64,000 nucleotides of DNA from CAVSRC01 sp963730325 (GCA_963730325.1 CAVSRC010000019.1:620001-684000), one strand, 5' to 3'; shown: positions 56,182 through 64,000, numbered from the stretch's first letter. The notes: generated from the sequence alone by a model not told the origin. Numbers and translations: made by a program.

Positions 56182-58887
56182 ATGGCAAACAAGATGCTCA
56201 TCGACGCCGCCCATCCGGAGGAGACCCGGGTGGTGGTGGTGCGCGGTAATCGGGTCGAGGAGTTCGACTTCGAGTCGGCCAGCCGTCGTCAGCTGCGCGG
56301 CAATATCTATCTAGCCAAGGTCACGCGGGTCGAGCCGTCGCTGCAGGCGGCCTTTGTCGATTACGGCGGCAACCGCCACGGTTTCCTGGCCTTTTCGGAA
56401 ATCCATCCCGACTACTACCAGATCCCGGTCGCCGACCGGCAGGCGCTGATCGAGGCCGAGCAGCGCGAGATCGACGAGGACCCCGGCGCCGAGGCGCGGG
56501 GCGACGACGAGCCTGCCGCGGCCGATATCGACGTTCCCGAGGAACCGGCGGACGCCGAGGCCGAAGGGGAAGCCGTCGCGGCGGCGCCCGGGGCCATGGC
56601 CGCGGACGCGGCGGCGGCCCCGGCGGTGAGCGCGTCGGCCGGCGAAGAACCCGCCCCCGAGCCTGAAGCCGACGACGAGCCGGCGGAAGACGACCAGGAC
56701 GGCGAGGACGGCGACGAGCCGGCGTCGGCGGACGACAATGGCGAGGCGCCGCGGGCCGAGGCGGCCGGCGACGCCGAAGACGCCGACGAGGTGGTCAGCG
56801 ACGACCGGGTCGAATCGGTCGGCGCCGAGGACGCGATGGAGGAGGTGCCGGAGCGGCGGCGCTCGCGCGTGCGCCAGTACAAGATTCAAGAAGTCATCAA
56901 GCGCCGCCAGGTGCTGCTCGTCCAGGTCGTCAAGGAGGAGCGCGGCAACAAGGGCGCGGCGCTGACCACCTATCTGTCGCTGGCCGGCCGCTATTCGGTG
57001 TTGATGCCCAACACCGCGCGCGGCGGCGGCATCAGCCGCAAGATCACCTCGATGTCCGACCGCAAGCGCCTCAAGCAGGTCGTCTCCGACCTGGAGGTGC
57101 CGGAAGGCATGGGCGTGATCCTGAGGACCGCCGGCGCAGCCCGGACGCGCGCCGAGGTCAAGCGCGACTTCGAATATCTGCTGCGGCTGTGGGAGAACGT
57201 GCGCGAGCTGACGCTGCGCTCCACCGCCCCGGCGCTGGTCTACGAGGAAGGCTCGCTGATCAAGCGCTCCATCCGCGACCTCTACAACAAGGACATCGAC
57301 GAGATCATCGTCGCCGGCGACGACGCCTATCGCGAGGCCAAGGACTTCATGCGCATGCTCATGCCGAGCCATGCCAAGAACGTCCAGCCCTACAAGGAAG
57401 GCCAGCCGATCTTCGCCCGCTACAGCGTCGAGGCGCAGCTCGACGCCATGTTCAGCCCGCAGGTGACGCTGCGCTCCGGCGGTTACATGGTCATCAACCC
57501 GACCGAGGCGCTGGTCTCCATCGACGTCAACTCGGGTCGCTCGACGCGCGAGCACAATATCGAGGACACGGCGCTGCAGACCAACCTGGAAGCGGCGGAG
57601 GAAGTCGCCCGCCAGCTTCGCCTGCGCGATCTCGCCGGTCTCATCGTCATCGACTTCATCGACATGGAGGAGAAGCGCAACAATCGTGCGGTCGAGCGCA
57701 AGCTCAACGATGCGCTGAAGCACGACCGGGCGCGCATCCAGGTCGGCCGCATCTCGCATTTCGGCCTCCTGGAGATGTCGCGCCAGCGCATCCGCACCGG
57801 CGTTCTGGAATCGACCACCACGGTCTGCCCGACCTGCCAGGGCAGCGGCCACGTGCGGGCGCCCTCCTCCGTCGCGCTGCATGTCCTGCGCTCGCTCGAG
57901 GACCAGTTGCTCAAGGGCGTCAGCCATCACCTGACGATCCGCACACGCACGCCGGTGGCGCTCTACATCCTCAACCAGAAGCGTTCGCATCTCTCCGAGA
58001 TCGAGCAGCGCTTCGGCCTTACCATCACGGTCAGCGCCGACGAGACCATCAACAACGGCGCCCATTTCGTCGTCGAACGCGGCGAGCCGGTGAACCGGCG
58101 CGAGATTCAGTCGCGCTCGATCCAGCCGGACTCGGTGCAACCGGACCTCGAATTGTCCGAGACCAGCGGTGACGTTGAAGGCCCGGCGGAACTTGCCGGC
58201 GCGGCCCAGGACGTGGCGCTCGACGATCGCCAGGACGAACGCGGCGGCGAAGACGGCACCCGCCGTCGGCGTCGGCGCCGGCGCCGGCGCAGCGGCAATG
58301 GCGGCGAACGCGACGAGTCAGCGGCGGCGGCGCAGGCCGACGCCGGCGAGCCGGACGCAGAGACCGCCGACCAGGAGGCACCGGCCGAGGCCATGTCCGG
58401 TGGCGAGACGGACGACGACGGCGCGCCGCGCAAGCGGCGTCGCGGCCGGCGTGGCGGACGGCGCAGCCGGCGCGGGCGCGGCGGTGACGATCGCCCGGCC
58501 GGCGAGAGCGAAGCCGCCGAGATGGCCGGCGAGAGCGAAGCAGCCGAGAGCGAAGCCGCCGAGACCGTGACAGAGGAGGCTCCGGCGGACGCGGCGCCGG
58601 TCCTTGCCGAAGTCAACGGCCCCGTCGGCGAGAGCCCCGTGACAGCGGGCGAGGAAGACTGGTCGGCGCCGGAGCCGGTTGCGGCAGCGGACAATCCCGC
58701 CCCGCCCCTCAGCCCCGCCGACAGCGCGCACGCTCAGCCGCAGCACAACGAGGTGGAGCCGGAAGAGCGTGACGAGCCCCCGCCCCCGCCGGAGCCAGCC
58801 GCCGAGCCGGCGAACGCGCCGGAGGAGCCGGACGAGACGGCGCCCAAGCGCAGCGGCTGGTGGCAGCGGCGCACGTCGTTCTTCTAA
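56182..58887 (+). CDS. rne: Ribonuclease E/G
   Basis: A 901-residue endoribonuclease of mRNA decay and rRNA/tRNA maturation. The N-terminus (MANKMLIDAAHPEETRVVVV) leads to the S1 domain (about 38-255), interrupted by a ~130-residue acidic Ala/Glu/Asp insertion (about 95-225), common in alphaproteobacterial RNase E. The catalytic DNase I-like domain has IDVNSGR and IVIDFIDM aspartates, then the zinc-link CPTCQGSGHV. A long, charged, disordered tail (about 660-901) with RRRRRRRRRR-type and RRGRRGGRRSRRGRGG stretches should bind RNA and degradosome partners. Confidence 0.95.
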   Translation: MANKMLIDAAHPEETRVVVVRGNRVEEFDFESASRRQLRGNIYLAKVTRVEPSLQAAFVDYGGNRHGFLAFSEIHPDYYQIPVADRQALIEAEQREIDEDPGAEARGDDEPAAADIDVPEEPADAEAEGEAVAAAPGAMAADAAAAPAVSASAGEEPAPEPEADDEPAEDDQDGEDGDEPASADDNGEAPRAEAAGDAEDADEVVSDDRVESVGAEDAMEEVPERRRSRVRQYKIQEVIKRRQVLLVQVVKEERGNKGAALTTYLSLAGRYSVLMPNTARGGGISRKITSMSDRKRLKQVVSDLEVPEGMGVILRTAGAARTRAEVKRDFEYLLRLWENVRELTLRSTAPALVYEEGSLIKRSIRDLYNKDIDEIIVAGDDAYREAKDFMRMLMPSHAKNVQPYKEGQPIFARYSVEAQLDAMFSPQVTLRSGGYMVINPTEALVSIDVNSGRSTREHNIEDTALQTNLEAAEEVARQLRLRDLAGLIVIDFIDMEEKRNNRAVERKLNDALKHDRARIQVGRISHFGLLEMSRQRIRTGVLESTTTVCPTCQGSGHVRAPSSVALHVLRSLEDQLLKGVSHHLTIRTRTPVALYILNQKRSHLSEIEQRFGLTITVSADETINNGAHFVVERGEPVNRREIQSRSIQPDSVQPDLELSETSGDVEGPAELAGAAQDVALDDRQDERGGEDGTRRRRRRRRRRSGNGGERDESAAAAQADAGEPDAETADQEAPAEAMSGGETDDDGAPRKRRRGRRGGRRSRRGRGGDDRPAGESEAAEMAGESEAAESEAAETVTEEAPADAAPVLAEVNGPVGESPVTAGEEDWSAPEPVAAADNPAPPLSPADSAHAQPQHNEVEPEERDEPPPPPEPAAEPANAPEEPDETAPKRSGWWQRRTSFF

Positions 58888-58929
58888 GGCGGGCTTGCAG
58901 GCAAGAGCGAAGCAGCCGATGGTGCGCGT

Positions 58930-59304
58930 ATGAAAGATTTCCTGCTGCAGTTCTTCACGTGGTGGCACGGCCAGACGCTCGGCACGCGCTTCTACACCTG
59001 GCGCAAGGGCGAGCCGGTCGGCAGCGACGAGAGCGGCAACCGCTACTATCGCGAGCGCGGCGGCGACCGGCGCTGGGTCATCTACAACGGCGCCGTCGAG
59101 CCGTCACGCATCCCGCCCGGCTGGCATGCCTGGATGCACCACCGCGTCGACGAGCCGCCGGCGGACTATCAGCCGCGCGAATGGCAGCAGCCGCACCAGC
59201 CGAACCTCACCGGCACGGGACAGGCCTACCGGCCGCCCGGCTCCATCCTCGGCCCCGACCCGCGCACCCCCGGTGCGCCCGACTACGAGGCATGGCAGCC
59301 GTAA
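58930..59304 (+). CDS. NADH:ubiquinone oxidoreductase subunit NDUFA12
   Basis: A 124-residue homologue of the mitochondrial complex I accessory subunit NDUFA12 (B17.2). Landmarks are FFTWWHGQTLGTRFYTWRKG, NRYYRE, RRWVIYNG and IPPGWHAWMHHRVDEPP, followed by the proline-rich YQPREWQQPHQPNLTGT. It is one of the few supernumerary subunits shared by mitochondria and alphaproteobacteria and is peripheral on the inner face of the membrane arm. It lies 42 bases after rne and is usually encoded apart from the nuo operon, as here. Confidence 0.93.
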   Translation: MKDFLLQFFTWWHGQTLGTRFYTWRKGEPVGSDESGNRYYRERGGDRRWVIYNGAVEPSRIPPGWHAWMHHRVDEPPADYQPREWQQPHQPNLTGTGQAYRPPGSILGPDPRTPGAPDYEAWQP

Positions 59305-61060
59305 CCGGTCCGGCGCATATCTGAATCAGAAAGGGCGGCCATTGGCCGCCCTTCTTGTTTGTTTGCTTGCTCGGGCTCGGCGCCGAGGCGGCGTACTCCC
59401 TATCCGGGGCCACCCCCGCCACCACCGAACTTGTTCTTGTTGCCGCCGGCGCCGACCTTGTTCTTGTTGCCGCCGTCGCGACCGAACGTGTTCTGGTCGC
59501 CGCCACCGCCACCGAACTTGTTCTGGTCGCCGCCACCACCACCGAACTTGTTCTGGTCGCCGCCGCCGCCACCGAACTTGTTCTGGTCGCCGCCACCGCC
59601 ACCGAACTTGTTCTGGTCGCCGCCACCGCCACCGAACTTGTTCTGGTCGCCGCCACCACCACCGAACTTGTTCTGGTCGCCGCCACCGCCACCGAACTTG
59701 TTCTGGTCGCCGCCCCACCGAACTTTTCTGGTCGCCGCCGACCGAACTTGTTCTTGTCGCCACCGTCGCGGCCGAACTTGTTCTTGTCGCCGCCGTCGCG
59801 GCCGAACTTGTTCTTGTCGCCACCGTCGCGGCCGAACTTGTTCTTGTCGCCACCGTCGCGGCCGAACTTGTTCTTGTCGCCACCGTCGCGGCCGAACTTG
59901 TTCTTGTCTCCGCCGTCGCGACCGAACCTGTTCTTGTCGCCACCGTCGCGACCGAACCTGTTCTTGTCGCCACCGTCGCGACCGAACTTGTTCCTGTCGC
60001 CGCCACGCCGGCCTAGCTTCTTGTCGCTGTGATCGGGCCACTTCTTGAACTTGTTGTGGTCGTCACCACGGCCGAACTTGTTCCGGTCGAACCTGTCATG
60101 GTCGCCGCCACGCCGGCCAAACTTCTTGTCCTTGTGGTCGGGCCACTTCTTGAACTTGTCATGGCCGAACCTGTCATGGTGACCGCTACGCCGGCCCAGC
60201 TTCTTGTCCTTGTGATCGGGCCAATGACGCTTCTTGAACCGATCGTGGTCCTTCCCATGGAAGGGATGGTGCGGCTTATGGAAGTCGCACTTCTTCGGCG
60301 GCGGAGGCGTCGGCGGGGGCACCACCACCGGAGGCGGAGGATTGCTGCCCGGCGCGACCACAGAGGCACGCAGCACGCCGCAGCTTGCCGTGTTCGCCCG
60401 GAACTCCGGCAGCAGCGGACGCTGATTGACTGCCAGCTCGAAATTCTGCAGCAGCAGCGCGTTGCGGTCAGCGATCGCGTTGATCTTCCTGGGCCTCTGA
60501 TTGTCCCTGAACGTCGCCAGGCTGCATCCGCCCTCGATCCTCACACAGTTCTTGCTGTTCGTGCTCCCCCGCTCGCAGACGTCCGCCGCGCCGCTATAGA
60601 TCACCACGCCAGTGCTGACGGATACGTCGATCTCGGTGCCGCGCACGCCGATTGTCGCCGTCGGGGTCCTGATCTCATAGGCGTCATGCCGGCTGTTGCC
60701 GGAAATGAAGCGGAAGGCTCCCTTCAGCGCGTTGATCGAAAGCTTGCGCGCCGTATTGCCGGAAAAGACGAAAGCATCGATGACCAGGCGCGAGTTCGGT
60801 CCGACAACAAGCTTGGTGTTGTCCCGGAACTTGACCTGCGCCTGCCCTATTGGCCCGGTGACGATGGCGTCACCGGAATAGACAGGTCCGTTCGTTTGAA
60901 GAACGCGATTGCCGGCGCCCCCTGTCGCTTCGGCCTGCTGAACAACAGCAATCGCAACACCGCTCGGCGGTGTCGCCGCAAAGGCCGAAAATGAGAGGAA
61001 AACACACGCCAGCCCACCAAGGGCGAGCCCGCCCAAGCAACTCCCACGCAACGCCGCCAC
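59207..61060 (-). CDS. FecR-domain exported protein with 30-bp repeat tail (copy 1)
   Basis: As the sequence stands this encodes 617 residues. A signal peptide (cleavage near SAFAATPP) leads to a FecR domain (about 55-160) with RDNTKLVVGPNSRLVIDAFVF and TPTATIGVRGTEIDV. A Pro-rich hinge (PPPPVVVPPPTPPPPKKC), a His/Lys/Arg-rich part (DHKDKKLGRRSG) and a tandem array of 10-residue units (GDKNKFGRDG) follow. At about 59701-59750 two array units are each five bases short; the array's native frame (GDQNKFGGGG) would then end at a stop at 59400. As read, the frame changes and runs on to 59207, overlapping the NDUFA12 gene, so the C-terminus is doubtful. The start is GTG at 61060, preceded by GAGGT. 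Confidence 0.75.
   Translation of the reverse strand: MAALRGSCLGGLALGGLACVFLSFSAFAATPPSGVAIAVVQQAEATGGAGNRVLQTNGPVYSGDAIVTGPIGQAQVKFRDNTKLVVGPNSRLVIDAFVFSGNTARKLSINALKGAFRFISGNSRHDAYEIRTPTATIGVRGTEIDVSVSTGVVIYSGAADVCERGSTNSKNCVRIEGGCSLATFRDNQRPRKINAIADRNALLLQNFELAVNQRPLLPEFRANTASCGVLRASVVAPGSNPPPPVVVPPPTPPPPKKCDFHKPHHPFHGKDHDRFKKRHWPDHKDKKLGRRSGHHDRFGHDKFKKWPDHKDKKFGRRGGDHDRFDRNKFGRGDDHNKFKKWPDHSDKKLGRRGGDRNKFGRDGGDKNRFGRDGGDKNRFGRDGGDKNKFGRDGGDKNKFGRDGGDKNKFGRDGGDKNKFGRDGGDKNKFGRDGGDKNKFGRRRPEKFGGAATRTSSVAVAATRTSSVVVAATRTSSVAVAATRTSSVAVAATRTSSVAAAATRTSSVVVAATRTSSVAVAATRTRSVATAATRTRSAPAATRTSSVVAGVAPDREYAASAPSPSKQTNKKGGQWPPFLIQICAGPVTAAMPRSRAHRGCAGRGRGWSRAAGRPVPCR
59331..59360 (+). terminator. 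Rho-independent terminator after the NDUFA12 gene
   Basis: A 10-bp perfect stem (AAGGGCGGCC 59331-59340, complement 59344-59353) with a three-base loop precedes CTTGTTT. It stands between convergent genes. Confidence 0.85.
59491..59990. repeat. Tandem array of 30-bp units in FecR copy 1
   Basis: Seven 30-bp units of one type (59491-59700, encoding GDQNKFGGGG on the minus strand) and eight of a second type (59751-59990, GDKNKFGRDG) flank two 25-bp units at 59701-59750. Each unit is ten codons. The short units shift the frame between the two halves. Confidence 0.9.
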
Positions 61061-61421
61061 AATACCACCTCGGCCAAAAACACAGCCGCATCTGGGGGCT
61101 ACTGTAACCGCTTTTACGGTTTGTTTACTAGCGATCTTAGGAGTCGGTTAACCTGGTATGCTGGCAAACTATTAAGCGTGTTGCCGGCGGCCGGCCGCGA
61201 GAGTTTCAGCATCTCCGCAAATACGCCGCGAGCCCTTGTGCGCCTTGGATTTTTGGCCCTTCGCCGGTGCGCAATTCGGTGCCTCTCCGGACCCTGCGCC
61301 AAGGCGGCACGGAGCAACGCGATATCTGTTGCACTTCGACCACAGGTCATCAAAAACGTTGTCTACAACCTTGAGCGCCAAACCGGCGGCCGGCCGCCCG
61401 CCCTGGCCGGACTGCGCGCTC
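61061..61421. other. Intergenic region between FecR copies 1 and 2
   Basis: These 361 bases hold the copy-1 promoter region with a dyad box at 61118-61128 and a GGTTAACC at 61145-61152. A perfect 14-bp palindrome (GGCGGCCGGCCGCC, 61385-61398) just past the copy-2 stop may aid termination. No gene is seen. Confidence 0.45.
61118..61128 (-). promoter_or_regulatory. Dyad box upstream of FecR copy 1
   Basis: On the minus strand the box reads GTAAACAAACC and ends 58 bases before the GTG at 61060. The copy-2 box has the same spacing to its start. Confidence 0.45.
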
Positions 61422-62381
61422 CTAGCCGCTGTGCCCGTTGCCGCCGCCGTTGCCCTTGCCGCCGCCGTTGCCACCACCACCGGTGCCGCCGGTGCCGCCG
61501 GGGTTCTGCGAGCCGCCGCCCGATGCGTTGTTGTTGGCGCTGCCGCGGCCCGGATTGGTGCCGTCGGCGAAGCCGTTATGGTTGTTGATCGTCCCGGTGA
61601 CGGGCGGCGGCTCGACCGTGCCCGGCGGCGCGACGATGTCCGGCGCAACCCGTTCCGTGAAGCGCGGACCACCGCCCCTGAGAAGGTTCGCCCGGCGCAC
61701 GCTGCAACTCGACGTATTGACGCGGAAGGCGCGGTTGAGGCGCCGCTGCAAGTCGATATAGGGAAACTTGGCGCGCAGCAGTTTGGTGCGCTCTTCGCCG
61801 GCGGGCAGCCGCTTGACGGCGCCGCTTCGCGGGAAGACCGCCACGCTGCACGCCCCGCTGAGCACGGTGCACCGTCGTCCGCTGCGCGTGCAGACGCGCG
61901 CCTGGCCCTCGAACAGGGCGAAGTTGAGCTGGCCCTGCCGGTCGACGGAGAAGTCGAATTCGGTACCGCGCACGCCGATGGTCGCCGTCGGCGTGATGAT
62001 CTTGTAGGCGCTCTTGCGGCTCGAGCCGGTGATGAAGCGGAAGGTGCCGCGCACGGCGTTGAGCGCGACGTCCTTGGCCTTGCCCTTGCTGTCGAAGACG
62101 AAGGAATCGACCACCATGGACGAGTTGGGACCGACGACCAGGCGGGTATCGTCGGCCAGCTCTATCTGCGCCTCGCCGCGTGCGCCGGTGCGGATGGTGT
62201 CGCCCATATAGACCGGGCCGCGGGTGACGAGCATGCGGGAGCCGGCGGCGCCGATCGCGCGGGTCGCCTGCACCACGGCGACGACCGTGCCGCTCGGATC
62301 GGCCGCTTCGGCGCCGACGCCGGCAGCAAGAATCGCGGCAGTGCACAGCAGCGCGAACGCTGTCGCCTTCCGGTGTCGCAT
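61422..62381 (-). CDS. FecR-domain exported protein (copy 2)
   Basis: A 319-residue exported protein. The signal peptide ends near GVGAEAADP. The FecR domain (about 55-150) has ADDTRLVVGPNSSMVVDSFVF, ITGSSRKSAY and TPTATIGVRGTEFDF. A Cys-containing segment follows (RVCTRSGRRCTVLSGACSVAVF, paralogous to copy 1), then a Gly/Asn-rich tail without charged repeats. FecR domains in sigma-regulator proteins act in the periplasm; these copies have no transmembrane helix or adjacent sigma factor, so signalling in the FecIR manner is unlikely. They may bind surface structures. Confidence 0.85.
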   Translation of the reverse strand: MRHRKATAFALLCTAAILAAGVGAEAADPSGTVVAVVQATRAIGAAGSRMLVTRGPVYMGDTIRTGARGEAQIELADDTRLVVGPNSSMVVDSFVFDSKGKAKDVALNAVRGTFRFITGSSRKSAYKIITPTATIGVRGTEFDFSVDRQGQLNFALFEGQARVCTRSGRRCTVLSGACSVAVFPRSGAVKRLPAGEERTKLLRAKFPYIDLQRRLNRAFRVNTSSCSVRRANLLRGGGPRFTERVAPDIVAPPGTVEPPPVTGTINNHNGFADGTNPGRGSANNNASGGGSQNPGGTGGTGGGGNGGGKGNGGGNGHSG

Positions 62382-62438
62382 CGGGGCCTCTTCGAACGGC
62401 AGTTGGTCGACTGCCGTTCAGTTTGGCATTATTTTAAT

Positions 62439-62450
62439 GTTTTGTTTACC
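62439..62450 (-). promoter_or_regulatory. Dyad box upstream of FecR copy 2
   Basis: On the minus strand the box reads GGTAAACAAAAC, 58 bases before the copy-2 ATG at 62381. It lies in the 110-base gap behind FecR copy 3. Confidence 0.45.
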
Positions 62451-62491
62451 AAATCCGGCGGACTGGTAAATTTCCCGGCGTTTTCACGCAA

Positions 62492-62908
62492 TTAGCCGCG
62501 GATGCCGATGGTCGCCGTCGGTGTCTTGATCGTATAGACGTCCTTCGGGCTCTTGCCGCTGATGAAGCGGAAGGCGCCCTTGATCGCGCTGATCGACACC
62601 TTGCGGGCGGTGTCGTTCTTGTCGAAGACGAAGGCGTCGATGACCAGCGCCGAGTTCGGGCCGACGACCAGCTTGGTGTTGTCGCGGAACTTGATCTGCG
62701 CGTTGCCGATCGCGTCGGTGGTGATGCGATCGCCCGAAAAGATCGGATTGGCCTTCTCCAGAACCTTCTTGCCGGTCTTGGCGTCGATATGCGCCTGCTG
62801 GATAACGGCGACGACGAAGCCGTCAGGCTGGGCATAGGCCGCCGGCGCGAAGGCAAAAGCCGCCGCAGCGACTGCCAAAGCGATATGGGTCTTGCTGAAC
62901 CAGGTCAT
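62492..62908 (-). CDS. Truncated FecR-domain exported protein (copy 3)
   Basis: A 138-residue protein with signal peptide (AFAPAAYAQPD) and the first part of the FecR domain: RDNTKLVVGPNSALVIDAFVF, FISGKSPKDVY and TPTATIGIRG. It stops directly after the IRG of the motif where the two paralogues continue with TE(I/F)D. The DNA beyond the TAA is promoter sequence of copy 2, so the tail has been lost rather than frameshifted. The ATG at 62908 is preferred to a GTG two codons earlier. Whether the short protein folds is uncertain. Confidence 0.78.
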   Translation of the reverse strand: MTWFSKTHIALAVAAAAFAFAPAAYAQPDGFVVAVIQQAHIDAKTGKKVLEKANPIFSGDRITTDAIGNAQIKFRDNTKLVVGPNSALVIDAFVFDKNDTARKVSISAIKGAFRFISGKSPKDVYTIKTPTATIGIRG

Positions 62909-62968
62909 TGCCACCCCCTTTTCCCCGTGTGGCGCACCAAGTCTGGCGGCGACACTAACACAAAAGGT

Positions 62969-62980
62969 GGTTTGTTAACC
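62969..62980 (-). promoter_or_regulatory. Dyad box upstream of FecR copy 3
   Basis: GGTTAACAAACC on the minus strand, 61 bases before the ATG at 62908. The arms GGTT/AACC make a short dyad; it is the best-conserved of the boxes. Confidence 0.45.
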
Positions 62981-63012
62981 CTGACATTCCAAGGACCGCT
63001 TTGTGATGGGGG

Positions 63013-64000
63013 TCACACCGCCGGTTGTGGCCGCGGGCCGAGCGTCCGCTTCAGCCGTGCCCACGAGCCGTGGCGGGCCATGTACGCCTTGTAGGCGACA
63101 TAGTCGGGGTCGCGGGAAAGATGGCGCTCCTCGGTGATGGCGCGGAGTACGTAGACGCCGTTGAAGAGCGCCAGCATCGCCGAATGGCGCAGCGCGTCCT
63201 CGATCCCCATGCCGGAGAGGAACGGCAGGGAGACCAGCCACCAGGAGAGGTTCTTGGTGAGGTAAGCCGGGTGCTTGACCCAGCGATAGGGCCCCGTGGT
63301 GATGATGCCGCGGTTGGTGAGGTTGGAGAAACGCAGCCCGAACGACACCGTGGCCCAGACGTAGATGACGAGCAGGAAGAGGATCGCGGCGCCGACAGCC
63401 AGTTGCAGCGCCGGCCATGGCGTCAGGACCTCGTCCCAGTGGCGGCCGGGCACGTCGTAGGCGATGTAGGCGTTGATCGTGCGGTTGAAGGGTTGATAGC
63501 AGATGAAGCAGGCGAGACAGCCCAGGACAGTCGGCTCGACACTGCGAATATGCGTACCGAGCAGGCGCAGGGTGAACGCATAGCCGACACAGGCGAACAG
63601 GACGTCGACACCGAAGAGCACATCCTGGGCCAGCATGTGCCAGGCCGTGAACCCGGCGAGGTTGCCGGTGGCGATCGTCTTTTCGATGTTGCCGATGATC
63701 GAACACAGGAAGACGAACATCAGCGGGAGGAAGAAGGCCTTCACGGCCCAGCCGAGTGCGTGCTGCCGGATGGCCACGAAGCTGCGCGGCGGGCGGCCGC
63801 CGAGGACGAAGGCGCCGATTTCCGCGTAGACGTCGTCCGGGTCGCGCTGCCGGCGATCGACATAGGCCACATAGACCGGCGCGACGATCAGCAAGGCTGG
63901 CGCGCAGGCCGCGACCGCCGCGAAGAACGGCGCGTAGAAATCGCGTTGGTATTCCGCCAGCAGCCAGTAGGCGGCGGCGACCACGCCCATCGTCACCGCC
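63013..64000 (-). CDS. Membrane methyltransferase-like protein (ICMT/PEMT fold), N-terminus cut
   Basis: At least 328 residues with seven or more hydrophobic helices. The C-terminal part RFSNLTNRGIITTGPYRWVKHPAYLTKNLSWWL, together with EERHLSRDPDYVAYKAYM, is the ICMT/phospholipid-methyltransferase S-adenosylmethionine-binding motif (G-P-Y-x-W-V-K-H-P-A-Y and E-E-x2-L). It probably methylates a lipid or other membrane substrate; the extra N-terminal helices make it longer than typical ICMT-like enzymes. The frame is open to the window edge, so the true start lies outside. Confidence 0.8.
   Translation of the reverse strand, partial: AVTMGVVAAAYWLLAEYQRDFYAPFFAAVAACAPALLIVAPVYVAYVDRRQRDPDDVYAEIGAFVLGGRPPRSFVAIRQHALGWAVKAFFLPLMFVFLCSIIGNIEKTIATGNLAGFTAWHMLAQDVLFGVDVLFACVGYAFTLRLLGTHIRSVEPTVLGCLACFICYQPFNRTINAYIAYDVPGRHWDEVLTPWPALQLAVGAAILFLLVIYVWATVSFGLRFSNLTNRGIITTGPYRWVKHPAYLTKNLSWWLVSLPFLSGMGIEDALRHSAMLALFNGVYVLRAITEERHLSRDPDYVAYKAYMARHGSWARLKRTLGPRPQPAV

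Noticed and set aside
56311..58140. 609-codon minus-strand frame opposite rne
   Set aside because: Shadow of RNase E; composition typical of antisense frames.
59491..59990. CRISPR array
   Set aside because: Units are contiguous 30-bp repeats with no spacers and encode in-frame decapeptides.
61100..62990. Full CtrA sites (TTAA-N7-TTAA) upstream of the FecR genes
   Set aside because: The required spacing is not met in all copies; only a TTTA/TTAA approximation occurs, so CtrA control is not claimed.

Overview
The window is about 64 kb of high-GC (roughly two-thirds G+C), densely coding chromosomal DNA. It most likely comes from an alphaproteobacterium of the order Hyphomicrobiales (Rhizobiales). 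Lineage markers are an NDUFA12-type complex I subunit, an IalB-family secreted protein, an Omp25-like outer-membrane barrel, a long suf locus with two cysteine desulfurases and SufT, and the rne / amidase / PBP1A / prfB neighbourhood. No rRNA, tRNA, CRISPR, transposase, integrase or phage gene was seen, so this looks like core chromosome with small lineage-specific insertions.

Layout. 1-16.7 kb holds housekeeping and stress genes: amn (partial), an MFS exporter, OsmC, xthA, two tandem small cysteine-motif secreted proteins, a Sel1 protein, ilvD, a Nu-class GST, a MOSC protein, a thioredoxin-like protein, an epimerase-like protein, parE, an outer-membrane barrel, a small secreted protein, rhlE and a TfoX-N protein. 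16.7-27.4 kb holds the Fe-S cluster locus on the minus strand: iscS-like, sufB, a frameshifted cupin gene, sufC, sufD, sufS, sufT and sufA. A glyoxalase and a split ThrE exporter pair separate sufA from the rest, and short palindromic repeats flank the ThrE pair. A GST and a PaiB-like gene lie upstream. 27.6-38 kb holds a FadL-like porin, a hemolysin III protein, an alpha/beta hydrolase, a frameshifted SDR, a divergent AraC/LysE pair, a lipid mini-cluster (lpxD, an acyl-carrier-like protein with no serine, and a ketoacyl synthase), anmK and tyrS. 38-48 kb holds a frameshifted giant AsmA/DUF3971 protein, bcp, an IalB protein, an M23 peptidase, a divergent FMN-reductase/HxlR pair, an AraC regulator and prfB with its programmed frameshift. 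48-51 kb holds three secreted proteins sharing a GERAxxxWTP motif: a small motif-only protein, a protease-dead trypsin paralogue and an intact trypsin-like protease. 51.5-59.3 kb holds mrcA, an AMIN-amidase, rne and NDUFA12. 59.3-64 kb holds three tandem FecR-domain secreted proteins, one with a 30-bp repeat array, and a partial membrane methyltransferase-like gene.

How the parts fit. The suf genes form one Fe-S assembly pathway (sulfur donors, the SufBCD scaffold, SufA carrier and SufT maturation factor). mrcA, the amidase, anmK and the M23 protein cover peptidoglycan synthesis, splitting and recycling. The LpxD/ACP/KAS trio looks like a specialised envelope-lipid acylation unit. The most unusual items are the serine-less ACP, the live/dead protease pair with its GERAxxxWTP family, and the triple FecR array whose members share an upstream dyad box at nearly fixed spacing.

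Caution. Several genes carry 1-2 base frameshifts (cupin, SDR, AsmA-like, and the FecR repeat array). They may be real decay or assembly errors, and this cannot be decided from the sequence alone.
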